A stretch of DNA of 64,000 nucleotides from Ignavibacteriales bacterium (GCA_015709675.1 CP054182.1:3823448-3887447), one strand, 5' to 3'. Counted from the first letter of the stretch, positions 45,446 to 54,646 are shown. Translations and numbers: made by a program. Notes: generated by a model from the letters alone, not told the origin.

Positions 45446-46888
45446 TTATCTGCTTATTCCGCTGATTATAATACTGGCGCGGCCGTTTGAGCCGTCCGTC
45501 GAGACTGTGATGAATACCGGTTTGGGAACATTACTGGTATCCTTGTTGTCCGTAACCACAAATGAAAATCTCGTAGCCAGACGGCTTTGAGTGTCACCCA
45601 TCGTTACAGCAATACTTCCTCTTGCATCAACATTTTCACCCTCCACATTCACGGTAATAGTAGTACCGGGCGCGAGAGGGTTATTATTCTGATCTTTTAC
45701 TTCGTAGATAAATTCCTGGCTGCCGGCGTTTGGTATATCAAAACCTGAACCAGGCTGAATGGTAAGCTGCGGCACACCGGAAAAAAGCACTATGGTGGAA
45801 ACTGAAATGGTATTGGAAGTTTCATCAGCAGTAGAAGCGGTCACCGTTGCGAATCCATTGCCGAGTGTAGGATGCACTGGTCTTGGAGCCGCGGAAAGAA
45901 GATCAACACTTGCCCTGCCCGCGTCATCAGTCTCGGCAGAGCCAAGAATGATACCGCCTGTTGTCGTAAAATATACTTTGGTGCCGGGCCGGACCGGATT
46001 ACCGTATTTATCACCTACAAAAGCAGTCACACTGTTTTCCAGGCCAAAAATATTGTATCCGGCAAAATTGAGAAATCCTGAAGCAACACTGAAGTGATCC
46101 GGATCAGGGAGTCCTCCATGGATGACTACACTAACCGGCTGGGAAGTAATGGTCCGGTTTGAGGTAACAATTTCCGCTGTAATCTGTACAACACCTGCTT
46201 TGGTACCGCTGGTGAGGAATACTGATGCCTGCCCGCTCGAATCAGTCATGGTTACATCCGGACTAAGAAATTCCCCGCCTCCCGGCGCTGCTCCGAACTT
46301 AAAACGTATCACTGATGAATTTACTGATGAGATTTTTCTGCCAAGAGAATCAACCACCTGGAACGTGAGCCGGCCGGATTCAAGCGATCCGCTCTGCCGC
46401 ACACCAAGACTGGCGACCGACTGGGAAAGGAGAAAGATTGATGAAGGAGGTCCGCTCACACCAGTACCGCCTCCGCTGGAAACTACTTTCTGCAGTGAAA
46501 CCGGCAGTAAAGAGTTGGTATTATTTACGGAAGCAAATACCTGGGTTGTATCAGCCAGATATCCGCTTTTGCTGAGGATCAGGGTTACTGCCTGGCTGAG
46601 AGTAAGATTAAAGTTAAGTGTAAAAACACCTGATGAATTCGTAGAACCGGAAAATATGCCGGAAGATGCAATTACTTTAACCGTAACGCTGTCTACCGGA
46701 GCATTGGTAGCTGCATCAACCACACTGCCGGTGATAGTGACATTTCCTGTCGGGGTTCCGGCACCGCCTCCTCCGATAGTTTCGATTTTCGGATCGGTTG
46801 CAAGTTCACATCCGGGAGTAAGAATCAGAACAGCAAAAAACAATGGGAGTAATGCCCGGAAGATTTTTGTTATTTCTGACTGTTTCAC
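45446..46888 (-). CDS. Lipoprotein with Ig-like (Big) and carboxypeptidase-like domains
   Basis: A 480-residue protein starting at GTG 46888 (no ATG is near). The N-terminus is a lipoprotein signal with a lipobox-like LTPGC at about residue 27. A carboxypeptidase regulatory-like domain (NVTITGSVVDAATNAPVDSVTVKV, ~50-140) is followed by two or three bacterial Ig-like domains of the Big_1/invasin type (SGRLTFQVVDSLGRKISSVNSSVI, NSVTAFVGDKYGNPVRPGTKVYFTT, EFIYEVKDQNNNPLAPGTTI). Probably outer-membrane anchored and extended to the surface. Encoded between a YCF48-type secreted protein and a YIP1 protein, all on the minus strand. Confidence 0.8.
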   Translation of the reverse strand: MKQSEITKIFRALLPLFFAVLILTPGCELATDPKIETIGGGGAGTPTGNVTITGSVVDAATNAPVDSVTVKVIASSGIFSGSTNSSGVFTLNFNLTLSQAVTLILSKSGYLADTTQVFASVNNTNSLLPVSLQKVVSSGGGTGVSGPPSSIFLLSQSVASLGVRQSGSLESGRLTFQVVDSLGRKISSVNSSVIRFKFGAAPGGGEFLSPDVTMTDSSGQASVFLTSGTKAGVVQITAEIVTSNRTITSQPVSVVIHGGLPDPDHFSVASGFLNFAGYNIFGLENSVTAFVGDKYGNPVRPGTKVYFTTTGGIILGSAETDDAGRASVDLLSAAPRPVHPTLGNGFATVTASTADETSNTISVSTIVLFSGVPQLTIQPGSGFDIPNAGSQEFIYEVKDQNNNPLAPGTTITVNVEGENVDARGSIAVTMGDTQSRLATRFSFVVTDNKDTSNVPKPVFITVSTDGSNGRASIIISGISR

Positions 46889-46977
46889 TGATGCTTATAA
46901 TTTATTTATTGTAAACTGAAATGTACGTTATACGCAGTTAGTATTCAATGCCTGAAAGCTCCTGCTATCCGCGCAAT

Positions 46978-47805
46978 TTACTGAGCAAACATCCTGAAAA
47001 ACGGCACATAGCTGGTCAGCAGAAACCAGACTGTAGTGAATCCAAGCCACAAGCTGAACACCATTATCAGATACGTCTTTTCTTTTTCTTTCTGAAACAT
47101 TACCCTGCTGAGGCCGACCGCGAATACAAAATAGGAGGCAATGGTAAAAATATCAAGCCTTGAGGCAATAAAGCCGGCCCAGGTCTGCCGGTCCATTCCG
47201 GCAAGTGTAGCTACGGAAAGATCGGTAAACGTCCTGTCCAAAAGCATGGAGGCGATTGCAATCAGAATAATGGAAACCGCACTGATATAGGAGGAAAGGG
47301 AGCTGGCAACCAGCACTCCCCGGTATTCCCCTTCCGCGGCAAAAAAGAATCTGGCGATGCCAAAATAAACCGCCGCGATCAGGAAATAAATCACACTTCC
47401 GAAGATAAGAATCATCAGACTCTGAAACAGGGTAGCATTCGGGGTTCCTATTGCTTTTATCCGCTCACTGGCGGCATCCATCTGCTCTTCCTTCTGGGAT
47501 TCCGTGAGCTGACCTGATTTCACCATTTCGTCAAGTGTTTTTTCCGTCTGTTTCATCTGCTTGTCCCGCACTTCCATAACAATTACCGGATTGGTGAAGA
47601 GGATATACGATGAAGCAATACTGAGGAGAATGATTACCGCCAGAGGGATAAGCCAGTCGGAGGTTCTGAGGGGGAATTTAACCAGAGTATCAAAAACCGA
47701 CCGGGGTTCGGTAAAAACACCCGCTGCCAGGTCAACATGCTGAGGCGGGGTTCCCTGCGGTTCTTCTTCTGTTACGACGGGCTGACTGTTATTCTGTTCT
47801 TCCAT
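46978..47805 (-). CDS. YIP1-family integral membrane protein
   Basis: A 275-residue protein with the YIP1 layout: a polar N-terminus, FTEPRSVFDTLVKFP just before the first helix, and about five membrane segments (WLIPLAVIILLSIASSYILF, LFQSLMILIFGSVIYFLIAAVYFGI, SSLSSYISAVSIILIAIASMLL, ASYFVFAVGLSRVMF, YLIMVFSLWLGFTTVWFLLTSYV). A charged stretch between the first two helices (KQMKQTEKTLDEMVKSG) may be coiled coil. YIP1-family bacterial proteins have no known function. Divergent from the sugar-ABC solute-binding protein. Confidence 0.82.
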   Translation of the reverse strand: MEEQNNSQPVVTEEEPQGTPPQHVDLAAGVFTEPRSVFDTLVKFPLRTSDWLIPLAVIILLSIASSYILFTNPVIVMEVRDKQMKQTEKTLDEMVKSGQLTESQKEEQMDAASERIKAIGTPNATLFQSLMILIFGSVIYFLIAAVYFGIARFFFAAEGEYRGVLVASSLSSYISAVSIILIAIASMLLDRTFTDLSVATLAGMDRQTWAGFIASRLDIFTIASYFVFAVGLSRVMFQKEKEKTYLIMVFSLWLGFTTVWFLLTSYVPFFRMFAQ

Positions 47806-48012
47806 CTGCGTAATCCTTGTAATATTATACAGCCAAATTATTTATCCTGAAGGCAAAAGACAAACAAAAAATGATTAAATTTCGCATCACAAGCCCCGGC
47901 AAACAGGCAGAGGGGAAGACATCCGGAAGGGGTGCATAACAGCCAGATTTCTGAAATCCCCGTTTCCGGCACAAAAACGATGCAACAGGCACACAATATA
48001 TATAATCCGTCA

Positions 48013-49290
48013 ATGAAAAACAGACTGCTCATTTCTCTGCTGGCGCTCATGCTGAGCGCGGGGTTTTCCCTTTCCTGCAGCGGAGAGAAAAGTGAAGGTA
48101 AGGTAATTGAGTTCTGGACTTTGCAGCTCAGCCCGTACTTTGATGAGTACTTCCGCGATCTGATTACCCGTTATGAATCGGAACATCCGGGGGTAACAAT
48201 ACGCCATATAGATATTCCCTACGATGCAGCGATACAAAAACTGATGGCAGCCGCTTCAGCAGGAACTCCTCCTGATATTATCAATCTTTCATCCGATTTT
48301 CTTGCAAAGTTTGAGAAATTCGGGCTTTTTGCTGATTTGCGAAATCATGACAGCGAAGACTCCATCCGCAGCCGCTATCTTGAAAATGCTCTGGCTGAGT
48401 GTGTTTATGACAATAAAATCATTGCTCTCCCCTGGTACCTGAACACCTACGCAATGATATATAACAAAGACCTGCTCAGAAAAGCAGGATTCGATAGCAG
48501 TGATGTCCCAAAAACATTTGATGAGTTTACTGCATTTATACGGGAGTATAAAAACCGCGCGGGCAAGTATGCAACATTCTGGAATATCGGCAGAGACAGT
48601 TATCTCCCCATGATGCTCGGCTCGGAGGATATACCGATGACAGACAGCCAAATGACAAAAGCTCTTTTTAATAAGCCGGAATCATCAGAAAAAATTGCAG
48701 AGTGGGTTGATCTGGTAAAAGGAAAATATCTTTCGCGTGATTGTGTCATCCGCCCCGGTTCAGCGATTATTGAACCGTATCAGTCGGGACAGGTCGCCAT
48801 GGTATTCACCGGACCGGTGTTTTTACGGCAGGTAAAAGAAAACGCCCCCGGCATCTATGCGGAAACCGGCATTGCGCCTCCGGTTACAGGCAGAACAGGA
48901 AAGCATGAACTTGCCGCAATGGCGCTCTCGGTACTTTCCTCTTCAGCACACAAACAGGAGTCGTATGAATTTGTGCGGTATATACTGAACGCTGAAAACC
49001 AGCTCCGATTCGCCAAGATGGCGCCGGTATTCCCCTCTCACAATGACGCACTCAAAGACCGGTATTTTACTGAGACTGACGGTTCACTTGAAACCACGGC
49101 CCGGGTGATGGGGGCTGAGTATCTCCCCTCGGCGACACGGCTGCGGAGTTATCTGCGCCATCCCCGGTTTGATCAGCTCAGAAATTTCTTTGATGAGGCA
49201 ATTCAGAATGCGGTCCTGACCCGTATATCAACACAGGATGCTCTTGATAAGGCAGCAAAAAGCTGGAACGCGGTGCTCGATGAGAACTAA
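48013..49290 (+). CDS. Sugar ABC transporter solute-binding lipoprotein
   Basis: A 425-residue substrate-binding protein of the MalE/UgpB-like family, starting at ATG 48013 with a lipoprotein signal (MKNRLLISLLALMLSAGFSLSC). Typical family segments are IEFWTLQLSPYFDEYFRDL, the RYESEHPGV region, the TPPDIINLSSDFLAKFEKFG hinge-like segment, IIALPWYLNTYAMIYNKDLL and SGQVAMVFTGP, with an EFVRYILNAE C-terminus. It binds a carbohydrate in the periplasm and delivers it to the two permeases that follow. The next gene starts 11 bp before the stop, so translation is coupled. Confidence 0.92.
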   Translation: MKNRLLISLLALMLSAGFSLSCSGEKSEGKVIEFWTLQLSPYFDEYFRDLITRYESEHPGVTIRHIDIPYDAAIQKLMAAASAGTPPDIINLSSDFLAKFEKFGLFADLRNHDSEDSIRSRYLENALAECVYDNKIIALPWYLNTYAMIYNKDLLRKAGFDSSDVPKTFDEFTAFIREYKNRAGKYATFWNIGRDSYLPMMLGSEDIPMTDSQMTKALFNKPESSEKIAEWVDLVKGKYLSRDCVIRPGSAIIEPYQSGQVAMVFTGPVFLRQVKENAPGIYAETGIAPPVTGRTGKHELAAMALSVLSSSAHKQESYEFVRYILNAENQLRFAKMAPVFPSHNDALKDRYFTETDGSLETTARVMGAEYLPSATRLRSYLRHPRFDQLRNFFDEAIQNAVLTRISTQDALDKAAKSWNAVLDEN

Positions 49291-50125
49291 AGAAGCGTAT
49301 CTCTTTCTTGCTCCGGCAATGGTCATCTTTGGTGTCTTTCTTTTTTATCCGATGGGTAAGATTATCTATTACAGCTTTTTTGATTACAATTTACTGACTC
49401 CCGCACAGTACAGCGGTCTTGACAATTATCTGCAGCTGTTCAGTGATGAAAAGTTTCTGGCATGCCTTGGCAATTCATTCATCTTCATTCTTGTTTCTCC
49501 GCTCCTGGTAGTTGTATCACTCATGCTTGCACTTGCCGTGCGTGACGGAGGAAGAGGGGCAAAGTTTCTGCGTCTGGGTTATTTTCTGCCTGTAATCACT
49601 CCGGTTGTCATTGCGGGAGTTATCTGGAGATGGATATACTCCGAAGATACAGGAATTCTTAATTACCTTCTCAGCACCATAGGAGTCAATCCTGTAGCAT
49701 GGCTTTCAGAATATCCGACCAACATTATATCCGTTATGATCCTCACTGTCTGGCGGGGGTTTGGTTATTATATGATGATTTTTCTGGCAGGGCTGGCAGT
49801 TATTCCCGCCGAACTTGAAGAGGCAGCAAAGATTGACGGTGCAGGAAGATTTCAGCGGGTGCGGATGATACTGATTCCCCTGCTGCTCCCTTCGATTCTG
49901 TTTATCATGGTTATCTCAACCGCTTCGGCTGTCAGGATTTTCACTGAGCAGTATATACTCCTCCCCGGTGTGCCGATGGACAATAAAGCAGTGGTATCGT
50001 TCCTGTTTAATGAAGCCTTTGAGCAGTTCCGGTTTGGATATGCATCTGCGGCGGGAGTGGTTCTGTTCATTGTCACCCTTGGCATCTCCTGGCTGAACAT
50101 CAAAATGCTTGAGAGGCCGGAATGA
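49280..50125 (+). CDS. Sugar ABC transporter permease (MalF/UgpA type)
   Basis: A 281-residue permease with six predicted membrane helices. Start is the ATG at 49280, overlapping the solute-binding gene by 11 bp; an upstream start would need a non-coding-like N-terminus. Family signs are EAYLFLAPAMVIFGVFLFYPM, the sequence after the second helix, and the EAA-loop segment AELEEAAKIDGAGRFQRVRMILIPLLLPS in the cytoplasmic loop, which contacts the ATPase. The partner permease follows with a 4-bp overlap (ATGA). An ATPase gene is not present in the window. Confidence 0.92.
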   Translation: MRTKEAYLFLAPAMVIFGVFLFYPMGKIIYYSFFDYNLLTPAQYSGLDNYLQLFSDEKFLACLGNSFIFILVSPLLVVVSLMLALAVRDGGRGAKFLRLGYFLPVITPVVIAGVIWRWIYSEDTGILNYLLSTIGVNPVAWLSEYPTNIISVMILTVWRGFGYYMMIFLAGLAVIPAELEEAAKIDGAGRFQRVRMILIPLLLPSILFIMVISTASAVRIFTEQYILLPGVPMDNKAVVSFLFNEAFEQFRFGYASAAGVVLFIVTLGISWLNIKMLERPE

Positions 50126-50916
50126 AGTATATTGTAAGAATCCTTTTTCTGCTGATTGCCGTACTTCCCTTCCTCTGGCTGATCAGCACATCACTAAGAA
50201 GCGCGGAAGAAATTTTCCGTTATCCCCCTTCGTTTCTTCCTGATGCGTTTCACTGGAACAATTACACGGAAGTATTTGATGCAATACCTTTCGTGCTTTA
50301 CTTTTTTAACAGTGTTATTGTTGCAGTTGCAGCAGTAGTACTGAATCTGCTTCTTGCTTCACTCGCGGGATTTGCTCTGGCGCGGCTGCAGTTTAAGGGA
50401 AAGAGTTTTTTCTTCCTTATGGTTCTCGGCGCTATGATGATCCCAAAGGAGATAACGGTTATTCCGTTATATACCGTTGTGCTGAGAATGGGGCTTGCTG
50501 ATACCCTGGCAGGAGTAATCATTCCCTTTGCGGTGGAAGGACTTGCGGTGTTTATGATGCGGCAGGCATTTCTTGCCATACCAAAGGAAATTGAGGAAGC
50601 AGCTATTATAGAAGGGTGCTCTCCCCTGATGCTCTGGTGGAGAGTGATGATGCCCATGACCCGTCCGGTACTTGCCACACTCGCTATCTTTACTTTCATC
50701 GGAACGTGGGGAGACTTCCTCTGGCCGCTGATTGTGCTGCGGGACAGTGATTCCTACACGCTGCAAATCGGGCTGAACTCCATGCTGGGTACCTTTGTAA
50801 ATAATTACCGCCTTGTTGCTGCGGGCTCGGTGCTTGCGCTGATTCCTGTTATCGCGGTGTTTATGATCACGCAGAAATATTTTGAACGGGGAATACTCTC
50901 CGGGGCAGGGAAATAA
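50122..50916 (+). CDS. Sugar ABC transporter permease (MalG/UgpE type)
   Basis: A 264-residue permease, second of the pair. It starts in a 4-bp overlap with the previous permease. Six helices; the EAA loop is KEIEEAAIIEGCSPLMLWWRVMMPMTRP. The N-terminal IVRILFLLIAVLPFLWLISTSLRSAEE and the C-terminal TQKYFERGILSGAGK are typical of the MalG family. With the preceding permease it forms the membrane channel; the ATP-hydrolysing subunit must be supplied from elsewhere (for example a shared MsmK/UgpC-type ATPase). A J-domain gene follows after 29 bp. Confidence 0.92.
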   Translation: MKYIVRILFLLIAVLPFLWLISTSLRSAEEIFRYPPSFLPDAFHWNNYTEVFDAIPFVLYFFNSVIVAVAAVVLNLLLASLAGFALARLQFKGKSFFFLMVLGAMMIPKEITVIPLYTVVLRMGLADTLAGVIIPFAVEGLAVFMMRQAFLAIPKEIEEAAIIEGCSPLMLWWRVMMPMTRPVLATLAIFTFIGTWGDFLWPLIVLRDSDSYTLQIGLNSMLGTFVNNYRLVAAGSVLALIPVIAVFMITQKYFERGILSGAGK

Positions 50917-50945
50917 TTTGATATATACTTTATTAAGGAACATGA

Positions 50946-51860
50946 ATGGCTAAACAGGGAGATATACAGGCTCGGCTCAGAACAGCAGACGCATTGCTCG
51001 AACAGGACCGGTATCAGGAATCGTATTTTGTATTTGATGAGGTGACTTCAGCACTGATGAAAGCGCTGGATGAGAGTTCATCCGCCCGGAAACTTTCCAA
51101 GGGAGCCGGCTGGGTTGCGGCGCTGCTCACGGGGGGATTCGGCGCAGAAGATTTTATTGTTATTCCAATGGTCAATAAAATGCTGATGAAGTTCCTCGGC
51201 ATTGATCTTGATGATACTCTGCGTATGCTGTTTACTGCTTCGACCAGAAAGCTTTTCATCTGCGGACTTGACCGCTCGATTGCAGGATCAGTTTCCCAGC
51301 AAAGAGTGCTGCTGGATTTTCTTATTGCCTACCGGCTGATCGGGGATCAGAGCGACAAGGGATTTCTGGACAATCTGATGACGCTGATCAATCCTTTCGC
51401 GGAAGATTCGGGAATCACCGGCAGGGAAACACAATTGGACATCAATGATCTGCTCGCGCAGCTTTTTCCTGAAGTGCAGCGGAGGCATGAGCAGGTGTAT
51501 TATCTGAATGGTTTGTTATTCCTGTATCTCACTGACAGGAATCTGACCTCTAACCGGTTATATCAGGCACTCCTGATGGCTCAGCAGGGGCGGCAGTATT
51601 CTTACCGGGGAGCCGGCGGCCGTATATATAACTCCCCTGCTGAAGAAGAAGCAGAGAAGGCCCGGTACTACGGAGAAGTATTCAATTTACAAGGGAAAGT
51701 CACCAAGGATGATATACGCAAACGTTACCGCGAGCTCATGAAAACGTACCATCCTGACCGGATGGCTCATGCCAACGAATCCGAAAAGAAAGCCGCTGAG
51801 GAGAAGGTAAAAAAGATCAATGAGGCGTATGAATATTTTAAGAAGAAGTATGGGATATAA
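50946..51860 (+). CDS. C-terminal J-domain (DnaJ-like) protein
   Basis: A 304-residue protein with a J domain at its C-terminus (~residues 240-304), including the essential HPD motif in KTYHPDRMAH, preceded by DDIRKRYRELM and followed by EEKVKKINEAYEYFKKKYG. The upstream ~235 residues have an amphipathic, mostly helical region (VSSALMKALDESS-like N-terminus and a Gly-rich AALLTGGFGAEDFIVIPMVNKMLMKFL) of no known family. A J domain activates Hsp70 (DnaK) ATPase and recruits it to a client. A soluble protein; the client is unknown. Neighbouring ABC transporter genes are 29 bp upstream. Confidence 0.85.
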   Translation: MAKQGDIQARLRTADALLEQDRYQESYFVFDEVTSALMKALDESSSARKLSKGAGWVAALLTGGFGAEDFIVIPMVNKMLMKFLGIDLDDTLRMLFTASTRKLFICGLDRSIAGSVSQQRVLLDFLIAYRLIGDQSDKGFLDNLMTLINPFAEDSGITGRETQLDINDLLAQLFPEVQRRHEQVYYLNGLLFLYLTDRNLTSNRLYQALLMAQQGRQYSYRGAGGRIYNSPAEEEAEKARYYGEVFNLQGKVTKDDIRKRYRELMKTYHPDRMAHANESEKKAAEEKVKKINEAYEYFKKKYGI

Positions 51861-51869
51861 TTAATTTTT

Positions 51870-51912
51870 CTGCGTTCATCTGCGAAATCTGCGGGAAAAA
51901 AATTTCCCGCAG
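51870..51912 (+). repeat. ATCTGCG-type repeat ending in a hairpin
   Basis: TCTGCG units repeated about every 9-10 bp, ending in the inverted repeat CTGCGGGAAA / TTTCCCGCAG (51889-51912). It shares a long segment with 54520-54590. The hairpin may also act as the terminator of the J-domain gene. Confidence 0.7.
51889..51912 (+). terminator. Possible terminator hairpin after the J-domain gene
   Basis: The stem CTGCGGGAAA/TTTCCCGCAG with a 4-nt A loop, 28 bp after the stop codon. No clear T-run follows, so terminator function is uncertain and it may simply belong to the repeat. Confidence 0.4.
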
Positions 51913-52033
51913 TTGACCTGGGGCAGATCCGGGGGTAAAGCAAAATTCAACTTCACCTTTCTGGCAGAATAGCACAGAGGGTACATTCTAAGTTGTTCGC
52001 AGTTCATTCAAAACAACTTTTCTTTTCTATTCA

Positions 52034-52048
52034 CCCCTACTTCCGTAA
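52034..52048 (+). promoter_or_regulatory. Possible promoter element before the second YCF48-type gene
   Basis: CCCCTACTTCCGTAA, nearly identical to the sequence before the threonine aldolase gene (23416-23431). It is 34 bp before ATG 52082. Shared position and sequence suggest a promoter, unproven. Confidence 0.35.
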
Positions 52049-52081
52049 ATTAGCATCATGTTTCACAAATTTGTCATCCCT

Positions 52082-54469
52082 ATGAAAAAGTACCTGCTTG
52101 TTGTTTTGATTCTTATTTCATGCACCTCTTTTGCGCAGCTGACCGAGCCTCTGCCAATTAAGCATCCTACCATCCGGGCTGATTTCCGGTTTTACAAGTA
52201 CACCGGCAATAAACTCTGGACCATAGGATATAATTTCGCGATCAGGTCATTCATAGGCAGGTCCACAGACCAGGGTGATACCTGGCAGATCGACTATCCT
52301 TCAATTTTTAAACCGAACGATAATATTAATGCTCTGGCTTTTCCAACTGAGACAACTGGTTATGTCGGCGGATCAAATGGTGTCATTTATAAAACCACCA
52401 CCAGCGGAACAATATGGACAGAGGTAACTGATACTAATGTCTATATGGGAGGTATTAATGACATTCACTTTTTTGATGAGCAGAATGGTTTAGTGGCAGG
52501 ATCGAACTCAAAAGGGTTTTATATGATCCGCACCACCAATGGCGGGCAGACATGGACGGGAGTAACCACACCAACTACCTCAACCTGTTATCAGTTTTAT
52601 TTTGACACTCCGCTGAACGGCTGGATTACCACAGGCTCCGGCAGATTTATGAGAACAACGGACGGCGGAGCCACATGGACCGTGGCAACGGTTACCGGCA
52701 CCACATCAACCATTTACTCAATCAGAAAAGCAGATGCTTCCACCTATTTTATGACCGGTACTGCCGGACAGGTTTACCGGAGTACCGACGGAGGTGTTTC
52801 ATTTGCCTCCGTTACATCGCCTGCGAATCTTCCATTGTACTCAAGTGAATTCACTGACGCAAATAACGGATATGTATTCGGATCCAACGGCGCAGCTTAC
52901 CGCACTACCAACGGCGGCACCAACTGGACTCTGATTCCTGAACTTGCCGGTGAAGTAATCCGTGGTTCGATCAGAATCGGGAACAGGATACTCACGGCAG
53001 GCTACCGCAGCACCATGCATATATCAAACGATGCAGGACAGACTTGGACGAACCCGACCAGTCCTTACCGTGATTTCTGGGGAATCTATAAAGAATCCGC
53101 GACCAACTATATCACCTGCGGAGACCGCGGTGAGATTCACTATACCACCAACGGCGGAGGCAGCTGGACACGCGTTCCGGTGCGTCCGACAACACAGATA
53201 CTCTATGACGTGGTAAAGTTCGGCGATTATATCTATGCATGCGGAAGGAACGGAGAATTCCACCGCTCATCAAATCTTGGAGCATCATGGTCAACTTTTT
53301 ATGTCGGCAGCAATACCACCCGTCATTACAAGATGTATTTCTTTAATGAGACTACCGGCTTCATGGTGAATAATGACGGTAATATCTATTCAACCTCCGA
53401 CCGGGGAACAACCTGGACTTCACGCTTTATTGTTCCAAGTACTATTCTTTATGATATAAAATTTGTAAACACACAGCTTGGATATACGGTAGGTTCGGGC
53501 GAAAGGATTTTTAAAACCACCGACGGCGGCACAACCTGGGCAAACGGGAATATGGTTTCCCCTCCGGGACAGCTTTTGGGCTTATATATGCTTAACGATA
53601 CTGTAGGATATGTATCCGGTGAAAACGGTGCTGTGTTCAGAACCTATGACGGGTTCCAGTCAGTATTCCTTATGACCGATACTGTAGCACTTGCCGGAAA
53701 GCTGATGCATGATGTTTTTGCCTATGACATCAATAACGTTTATGCTGTCGGGCAAGGAGGCACCTTCCTAAGGACTATCAACGCAAGCCAGTTCGGACAG
53801 TGGGGTCAGACACTTTACGGAGAAGATCTTATTGCTGTTGACGGCAGAGGCTCTCAGGGCGTAGTAGTCTGCGGCGCTGACGGCACCGTCTATTTCCATG
53901 ACGGAATACTACCTGTGGAACTAACCTCCTTCACTGCTAAAGCGGAGAAGGGTAACGTTACTCTTGAGTGGATTACTTCTTCCGAAGTAAACAACCGCGG
54001 TTTCGCCATTGAAAGAAGCACAAACGGAACCTGGACTGAAATCGGCTTTGTGTCCGGCGCGGGGAACTCCGCCGTGCAGAATATATACAGCTATACTGAT
54101 CCCTATGCTCCAGCCGGAGCAGTGCAGTACCGGCTGAGACAGATGGATTTCAGCGGAACCTATGAGTATTCGTCCGTTATCGAAGTGAACAACAGCAATC
54201 TGCCTGATGTATTTGCATTAGAACAGAATTATCCGAATCCGTTTAACCCGGCAACCACATTCAGTTTCACCCTGGCACAGGAAAGCAATGTGACTCTGAG
54301 TGTATTTGACATTCAGGGAAACAAGGTCGCTGATGTGATCAATGAAAAGATGCAGGCCGGCAGATACGCGGTTGATTTTAATGCCTCCGTACTGAGCAGC
54401 GGGGTGTATATCTACAAGATAACCGCGGGAACGTTTTCAGCGGTCAGGAAAATGACACTGCTCAAATAG
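52082..54469 (+). CDS. Second secreted YCF48/BNR-repeat propeller protein with sorting domain
   Basis: A 795-residue protein. ATG 52082 is chosen because it opens with a signal peptide (MKKYLLVVLILISCTSFAQ); an ATG 24 bp upstream would add MFHKFVIP. No Shine-Dalgarno decides. About eleven Asp-box repeats of type TTDGGATW (STDQGDTWQI, TTNGGQTWTGV, TTDGGTTWANG and others) form the propeller, followed by an Ig-like module (GILPVELTSFTAKAEKGNVTLEWITSSEVNNRGF) and the sorting module (QNYPNPFNPATTFSF to RKMTLLK). Same plan as the 42909-45347 protein. The heptamer array at 54475 starts five bases after the stop codon. Confidence 0.88.
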   Translation: MKKYLLVVLILISCTSFAQLTEPLPIKHPTIRADFRFYKYTGNKLWTIGYNFAIRSFIGRSTDQGDTWQIDYPSIFKPNDNINALAFPTETTGYVGGSNGVIYKTTTSGTIWTEVTDTNVYMGGINDIHFFDEQNGLVAGSNSKGFYMIRTTNGGQTWTGVTTPTTSTCYQFYFDTPLNGWITTGSGRFMRTTDGGATWTVATVTGTTSTIYSIRKADASTYFMTGTAGQVYRSTDGGVSFASVTSPANLPLYSSEFTDANNGYVFGSNGAAYRTTNGGTNWTLIPELAGEVIRGSIRIGNRILTAGYRSTMHISNDAGQTWTNPTSPYRDFWGIYKESATNYITCGDRGEIHYTTNGGGSWTRVPVRPTTQILYDVVKFGDYIYACGRNGEFHRSSNLGASWSTFYVGSNTTRHYKMYFFNETTGFMVNNDGNIYSTSDRGTTWTSRFIVPSTILYDIKFVNTQLGYTVGSGERIFKTTDGGTTWANGNMVSPPGQLLGLYMLNDTVGYVSGENGAVFRTYDGFQSVFLMTDTVALAGKLMHDVFAYDINNVYAVGQGGTFLRTINASQFGQWGQTLYGEDLIAVDGRGSQGVVVCGADGTVYFHDGILPVELTSFTAKAEKGNVTLEWITSSEVNNRGFAIERSTNGTWTEIGFVSGAGNSAVQNIYSYTDPYAPAGAVQYRLRQMDFSGTYEYSSVIEVNNSNLPDVFALEQNYPNPFNPATTFSFTLAQESNVTLSVFDIQGNKVADVINEKMQAGRYAVDFNASVLSSGVYIYKITAGTFSAVRKMTLLK

Positions 54470-54474
54470 TTGAG

Positions 54475-54502
54475 AATTGATAATTGATAATGGAAAATTA
54501 CT
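54475..54502 (+). repeat. Heptamer array of type AATTGAT
   Basis: Four units in register (AATTGAT, AATTGAT, AATGGAA, AATTACT), starting five bases after the TAG stop of the YCF48-type gene. Confidence 0.7.
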
Positions 54503-54519
54503 TTAAGTAGCTTTGCATT

Positions 54520-54590
54520 TGATCTGCGTTAATCTGCGAGATCTGCGGGAGAAAAAAGTTTCCCGCTGATTTCGCAGATATTCGCGGAAT
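54520..54590 (+). repeat. ATCTGCG-type repeat forming a long inverted repeat
   Basis: ATCTGCG units about 9 bp apart, then a near-complementary second half (TCCCGCTGATTTCGCAGAT), so the region can fold into a ~20-bp imperfect hairpin. It shares the first half with 51870-51912. Confidence 0.7.
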
Positions 54591-54646
54591 TACCGACATA
54601 TGTTTTATTAGAAGAAATCCCTTAATCCTGCCTTTGAAGAGGGAAA

